A DNA stretch of 8,608 bases from JANNSX01 sp031403155. Lineage in GTDB: Bacteria; Pseudomonadota; Alphaproteobacteria; Rhizobiales; Hyphomicrobiaceae. Below are positions 5,893 through 8,608 of the stretch, one piece after another; positions within the stretch are counted from its first letter, which is position 1, and every line of letters starts with the position of its first letter. The position numbers and the translations under genes are program-made. A model generated the notes under the pieces. The model did no database searches and was not told where the DNA came from. It was given only the letters and a program-made list of their open reading frames with translations. The DNA lies in NCBI GenBank assembly GCA_031403155.1, contig JANNSX010000312.1, forward strand, positions 1 to 8,608, read 5' to 3'.

Positions 5893-6827
5893 ACTGGCTG
5901 CGTAGCAACGCGCGAATCCACCTCCGCCCGCGACGGCAGGGCCGCATACGCCCCGCGCCGCGTGACGGCGAGGGCTCCGGCGGCGGCGGCGCGGCAGAGG
6001 GCGGCGTCCAGCGGCAGGTCTTCGAGGCGGGCGACAGCGAAGGTGCCGAGGAACGCATCGCCCGCGCCGACGGTATCGACGACCTCGGCGGGGAGGGCAG
6101 GTTGCGTGAAGGTTTCTCCGCCATGCCAGGCGACGCTGCCCTTGGCGCCGAGCGTGATGACAACGGTGGCGACGGCATGCTCCCGGGCGAGTGCCGCCGC
6201 GGCCTCGGCAGCCGTCGCGGCATCGACCTCGCGCCCGAGGATGCCACCGGCCTCCACCGCGTTGACGACGAGGATGGTCGTCGCCTGCCAGAGCGCGTCA
6301 GGCACATCGGCCCAGCGCGCGGGCGCGGGCGAAGCGTTGAGGATGACGCGTTTGCCGGCCTTGGCGGCGATCATGGCGGCATATGCCGAGATAGACGCTG
6401 GCAGCTCGAGCTGGAGGATCAAGGCATCGGCGGCCTCGATGGCCGGGCGGGCGCGCTCGATGTCGGCGATGGAAAGATGCGAAGCCGCGCCCGGTGCGAT
6501 GATCGAGGCGTACTCGCCTTGAGCGGAGAGCACGGTGCTGGAGCCGGTCGCACGGGCAGTGTCTGTCACGATCAGCGAGGTATCGACACCCTTGGTGGCA
6601 AGCGCCGATCGCAGTGCCCGCCCGAAGTCGTCGTCGCCGAGGCGGGTCAGGAGCTTCGTCCCGGCGCCCGCAAGCGCACATTGACAGGCCTGGTTGCCGC
6701 CCTTGCCTCCCGGTGCCATGTCGAATGCGCCGACGACCGATAAGCCTAGTCCCGGAAAGCGATCGGCCGAAGCGATCAGATCCATATGCGCGCTTCCGAG
6801 AACAACGATGCGCGGATGTCTAGGCAT
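5889..6827 (-). CDS. PfkB family carbohydrate kinase, ribokinase-like
   Basis: The protein has 312 residues, the normal ribokinase length. It begins RIVVLGSAHMDLI (6-18), the first strand of the fold with the substrate-contacting aspartate. Next come the PfkB signature 1 region PGGKGGNQA at 39-47 and NASPAP at 164-169. NAVEA at 189-193 keeps the N and E of the NxxE motif, and signature 2 DTVGAGDAFLG at 251-261 holds the presumed catalytic base D257. The expected reaction is ATP-dependent phosphorylation of a sugar or sugar-like compound; the exact substrate is not evident. The ATG at 6827 lies inside the end of the upstream isomerase gene (8-nt overlap, ATGCCTAG), which implies translational coupling. 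A longer frame from 6878 adds residues unlike the family. GC counted at 6001-6300 is 72%. It is the downstream member of the sugar operon. Confidence 0.9.
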   Translation of the reverse strand: MPRHPRIVVLGSAHMDLIASADRFPGLGLSVVGAFDMAPGGKGGNQACQCALAGAGTKLLTRLGDDDFGRALRSALATKGVDTSLIVTDTARATGSSTVLSAQGEYASIIAPGAASHLSIADIERARPAIEAADALILQLELPASISAYAAMIAAKAGKRVILNASPAPARWADVPDALWQATTILVVNAVEAGGILGREVDAATAAEAAAALAREHAVATVVITLGAKGSVAWHGGETFTQPALPAEVVDTVGAGDAFLGTFAVARLEDLPLDAALCRAAAAGALAVTRRGAYAALPSRAEVDSRVATQPV

Positions 6828-7785
6828 CGAACTGGCCAAGGAGGACGTCGTTGACGAGCCGCATGGCGCCGACGGCATCTTGCGCGGCCTGGAGTTTCCG
6901 CAGCTCGGCCTCGGGTATCCGGTCGACCACCCGCTGAAGCCGCCGGATCATCAGCACATTCGCCACGCACTCCGCGGCCGGATCGGCGCGGTCGGGGAAG
7001 GTGTCGAAATAGATCGTGCCGGCAAAGCCACCGCGCTTCAGAACCAGGAGCAGCTCGAGCAGCGGCAAGAGGTGCACGGAGCCAACCGGCAATCCGTCAT
7101 CGGCTGGGCCGTTGCCGTCGTTGAGATGCACACCGAACAGCTTTCCGGCGCGCATTGCCAAGGCAGCCGCCGCCGCCGGATGCTCGCCGGCCATCAGCAC
7201 ATGGCACCAGTCGAGCGTCACGCCGAAGTTGGCGAGACCCACCTCGTGCGCCGCAAGCAGGCTGTCCGAGATCGAGCGGATGATCGAGACGCGGCGCGGA
7301 TCGCTGGGCTTGGCTTCGACGCTCACCCGGATCGCCGGGTTGTGCGCCGCCGCCTGCCGGAAGCCGTCGATCTCCATGTCCCACATCCGCGCGTAGTCCG
7401 CCTGGAACGGCTGGTCGAACCCGTCCGGTCCCATCCAGAGGATGACATGATCAACGCCGTGCTTGGCTGCCACGTCGACGGCTTGGCGCGTCAGACGGAT
7501 TGCGGCGGCCCGCTGCGCTGGATCCGGGTGTGTGAACGCCCCCATGGCATAGCCCTGCCCGTCATAGCGCATGTTGAGGGCGGTAACGGCGAGGCCGGCG
7601 TCTCGCGCCAGATCCAGCACGCCGGTCGAGCCGTCCGTGCCGAAGTGCTGCGGATAGTTGAGCTCGATTGCCCCGACGCCATCGACCTTCGCCACCGCAC
7701 GGATCGCATCGGCAACCGAGGTCCCCGCCATCCGGCCCGTCCGGAAAGAATTCAGGCGCGTTGCAAACCGCTGGGGCGCCGCCAA
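6820..7785 (-). CDS. Sugar isomerase/epimerase, xylose isomerase-like TIM barrel
   Basis: The protein has 321 residues and looks like a TIM-barrel sugar isomerase. Likely metal and catalytic residues are E157 and K159 in VEAKPSDPR, D192 and H195 in LDWCH, H220 and D223 in VHLND, and D261 in FDTFP. The E-x-K pair, the 35-residue gap from E157 to D192 and the D-x-x-H pair resemble the ligand layout I recall for Pseudomonas L-rhamnose isomerase, so a keto-aldose isomerase is likelier than an AP endonuclease. Substrate is unknown. The start is inferred as TTG at 7785: AGGAGG (complement of 7791-7796) is 5 nt upstream, and the next codons MAAPQRFATRLNSF fit. An upstream GTG at 7845 gives 341 residues but has no comparable site. 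It overlaps the kinase by 8 nt and diverges from an ABC binding-protein gene. Confidence 0.85.
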   Translation of the reverse strand: MAAPQRFATRLNSFRTGRMAGTSVADAIRAVAKVDGVGAIELNYPQHFGTDGSTGVLDLARDAGLAVTALNMRYDGQGYAMGAFTHPDPAQRAAAIRLTRQAVDVAAKHGVDHVILWMGPDGFDQPFQADYARMWDMEIDGFRQAAAHNPAIRVSVEAKPSDPRRVSIIRSISDSLLAAHEVGLANFGVTLDWCHVLMAGEHPAAAAALAMRAGKLFGVHLNDGNGPADDGLPVGSVHLLPLLELLLVLKRGGFAGTIYFDTFPDRADPAAECVANVLMIRRLQRVVDRIPEAELRKLQAAQDAVGAMRLVNDVLLGQFDA

Positions 7786-7838
7786 ATCGACCTCCTGACA
7801 GGATCCAAACCCGGCGACCGGCCCGGCCGTCGCCTCAA

Positions 7839-7866
7839 TTGACACCTACCAAGACCGATGCATACT
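7839..7866 (+). promoter_or_regulatory. Predicted sigma-70-type promoter for the solute-binding protein gene
   Basis: A perfect TTGACA at 7839-7844 is followed after 16 nt by CATACT at 7861-7866 (4 of 6 to TATAAT; ATACTC one base later is the alternative). Transcription would start near 7873, leaving a leader of about 104 nt before the GTG start of the binding protein. This is the only near-consensus -35 box I found upstream of a gene here. Confidence 0.5.
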
Positions 7867-7890
7867 CGCAATTCCTCGATGAGGCCGCGC

Positions 7891-7908
7891 TTTCGTTTGG
7901 GTGCGAAA
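7891..7908. promoter_or_regulatory. Candidate operator, TTTCG-N8-CGAAA
   Basis: This is a perfect 5-bp inverted repeat separated by 8 nt, an 18-bp footprint of the size bound by dimeric repressors. It begins 24 nt after the predicted -10 box, so a bound repressor could block transcription of the binding-protein gene. The regulator is unknown. The TTTCG/CGAAA half-site resembles ones used by several sugar repressors, but five bases is too little to assign a family. Confidence 0.25.
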
Positions 7909-7976
7909 CAGGTTCGTGTGGCCGCGTCGAGGGTGCGTAAGACGATAAGAATTCAGTCTGCAAGGGAGGAGCCAAC

Positions 7977-8608
7977 GTGAAAGTCGAACTCTACAACTAT
8001 GCGACGCGCATGAGCCGCCGCGACGTGCTGAAAGGTAGCGTCGCCGCCTCGGCCTTGGCGGTCACCGGCGGCGCCGGCATCACCGCCTACGCCCCGCCCG
8101 CGTTTGCCCAGGATGTGCGCGCCGAGATCTTGAAGATTCCGGGCGTCGGCAAGGGCTCGCCCACGGACGCCGATTGGCAGAAGGTCGGCGAGATGTGCTT
8201 GGGCGCTACAAAGGCCAGCGTCGCCCAGGGCGAGTTCGCCGGCGTCGAGCTGACCTTCATGGGTCTCAACAACCAGAATCTGCACAATTTCCTGTTCCGT
8301 GGCTTCCTTAAGTCGTGGGAGGCCTACACCGGCGCCAAGATCAACTGGGTTGACCTTGCCCAGGCCGATTACAATCCGCGGCTGCAGCAGGCGATTGCCA
8401 CCGGCACCGTCGACTTCGACATCGTTGAGATGGGCGCGCCGTTCGAGGGTGACACCGCCGGCAAGGGCCTGCTCGACGAGATGCCCGATTGGGTCAAGAC
8501 CCAGATCGAGGCCGACGACATCGTCGGCTATCTGAAGCCGCCGGTCGGCACCTGGGGTGGCAAGACCTATCGCATCACCATCGATGGCGATTGCCACACC
8601 TTCGCCTA
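7977..8608 (+). CDS. Tat-exported ABC transporter extracellular solute-binding protein (partial, C-terminus outside window)
   Basis: These are the first 210 residues of a periplasmic solute-binding protein, open to the right edge. The signal peptide is of twin-arginine type: SRRDVLKG at 13-20 (R14, R15), a hydrophobic stretch SVAASALAVTGGAGITAYA at 21-39, and a likely cleavage after AFA (A44 before Q45). Export in folded form through Tat is therefore expected. The mature part shows the family 1 binding-protein pattern: VELTFMGLNNQ, FLKSWEAYTGAKINWVDLAQADYNPRLQQAI in two adjoining stretches at 110-140, then VDFDIVEMGAPFEGD, like COG1653 carbohydrate-binding components. Start GTG 7977 has GGAGGA 6 nt upstream; an in-frame ATG at 8010 has no such site. 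Permease and ATPase genes probably follow beyond the window. It diverges from the isomerase/kinase operon, which suggests a sugar or polyol substrate; this is inferred. Confidence 0.88.
   Translation, partial: MKVELYNYATRMSRRDVLKGSVAASALAVTGGAGITAYAPPAFAQDVRAEILKIPGVGKGSPTDADWQKVGEMCLGATKASVAQGEFAGVELTFMGLNNQNLHNFLFRGFLKSWEAYTGAKINWVDLAQADYNPRLQQAIATGTVDFDIVEMGAPFEGDTAGKGLLDEMPDWVKTQIEADDIVGYLKPPVGTWGGKTYRITIDGDCHTFA

Larger units (their letters stand above)
7786..7976. promoter_or_regulatory. Divergent control region of the sugar locus
   Basis: This 191-bp spacer separates the isomerase/kinase operon (minus) from the solute-binding protein gene (plus). It holds the best promoter seen in the window, listed separately, and two inverted repeats downstream of it. 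CCTC-GAT-GAGG (7874-7884) falls near the predicted transcription start. TTTCG (7891-7895) pairs with CGAAA (7904-7908) across 8 nt. On the minus strand, TTGCGA with a 17-nt gap to TAGGTG is a weak possible promoter facing the opposite way and overlapping the plus-strand one. Such an arrangement would let one regulator control both arms of the locus; no regulator gene is in the window. Confidence 0.45.

Noticed and set aside
6694..7842. Long plus-strand open frame (382 codons) opposite the isomerase
   Set aside because: It is antisense to the isomerase, with no recognisable motif and a composition typical of shadow frames.
7953..8597. Minus-strand open frame (214 codons) opposite the solute-binding protein
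   Set aside because: The plus strand has a strong ribosome-binding site, a Tat signal and family motifs; the minus frame shows only repetitive G, D, A and L composition.

Overview
The window is a GC-rich chromosomal segment, most likely from an alphaproteobacterium and probably from Hyphomicrobiales. This placement is inferred from high GC, GTG and TTG starts behind strong Shine-Dalgarno sequences, and a CTCACCC...CTCTCCCCG palindromic intergenic repeat of a kind common in that group. I name no genus. I see no rRNA, tRNA, CRISPR array, transposase or phage gene.

Layout from left to right: (1) a minus-strand type III PLP decarboxylase of ornithine-decarboxylase type, cut by the left edge, diverges from an Lrp/AsnC regulator across 140 bp holding three helically spaced GACGGYTG repeats. 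A small conserved Cys/His protein follows the regulator. (2) A convergent junction at 1720-1927 carries the palindromic repeat. (3) A minus-strand pair follows: a DUF1835-type protein, then a class V aminotransferase-fold enzyme resembling cysteine desulfurases but with no cysteine at the usual catalytic position. (4) A 207-bp divergent spacer separates that pair from a YhhQ-type queuosine-precursor transporter, followed by a Uma2-family PD-(D/E)XK protein of clearly lower GC. (5) The right third looks like a carbohydrate-use locus. A sugar isomerase with xylose/rhamnose-isomerase-like metal ligands (TTG start) overlaps by 8 nt a PfkB/ribokinase-type kinase. Both diverge from a Tat-exported ABC solute-binding protein cut by the right edge.

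The likely logic is sugar uptake (binding protein), isomerization and phosphorylation on the right, and an amino acid or polyamine decarboxylase with its own Lrp-type regulator on the left. The middle genes are not obviously linked to either. I found no clear evidence of an entirely new system. The items most worth a second look are the phased repeats in the Lrp/decarboxylase spacer, the DUF1835/class V pair, the unassigned sugar pathway, and an unexplained 23-codon reading frame just after the kinase.
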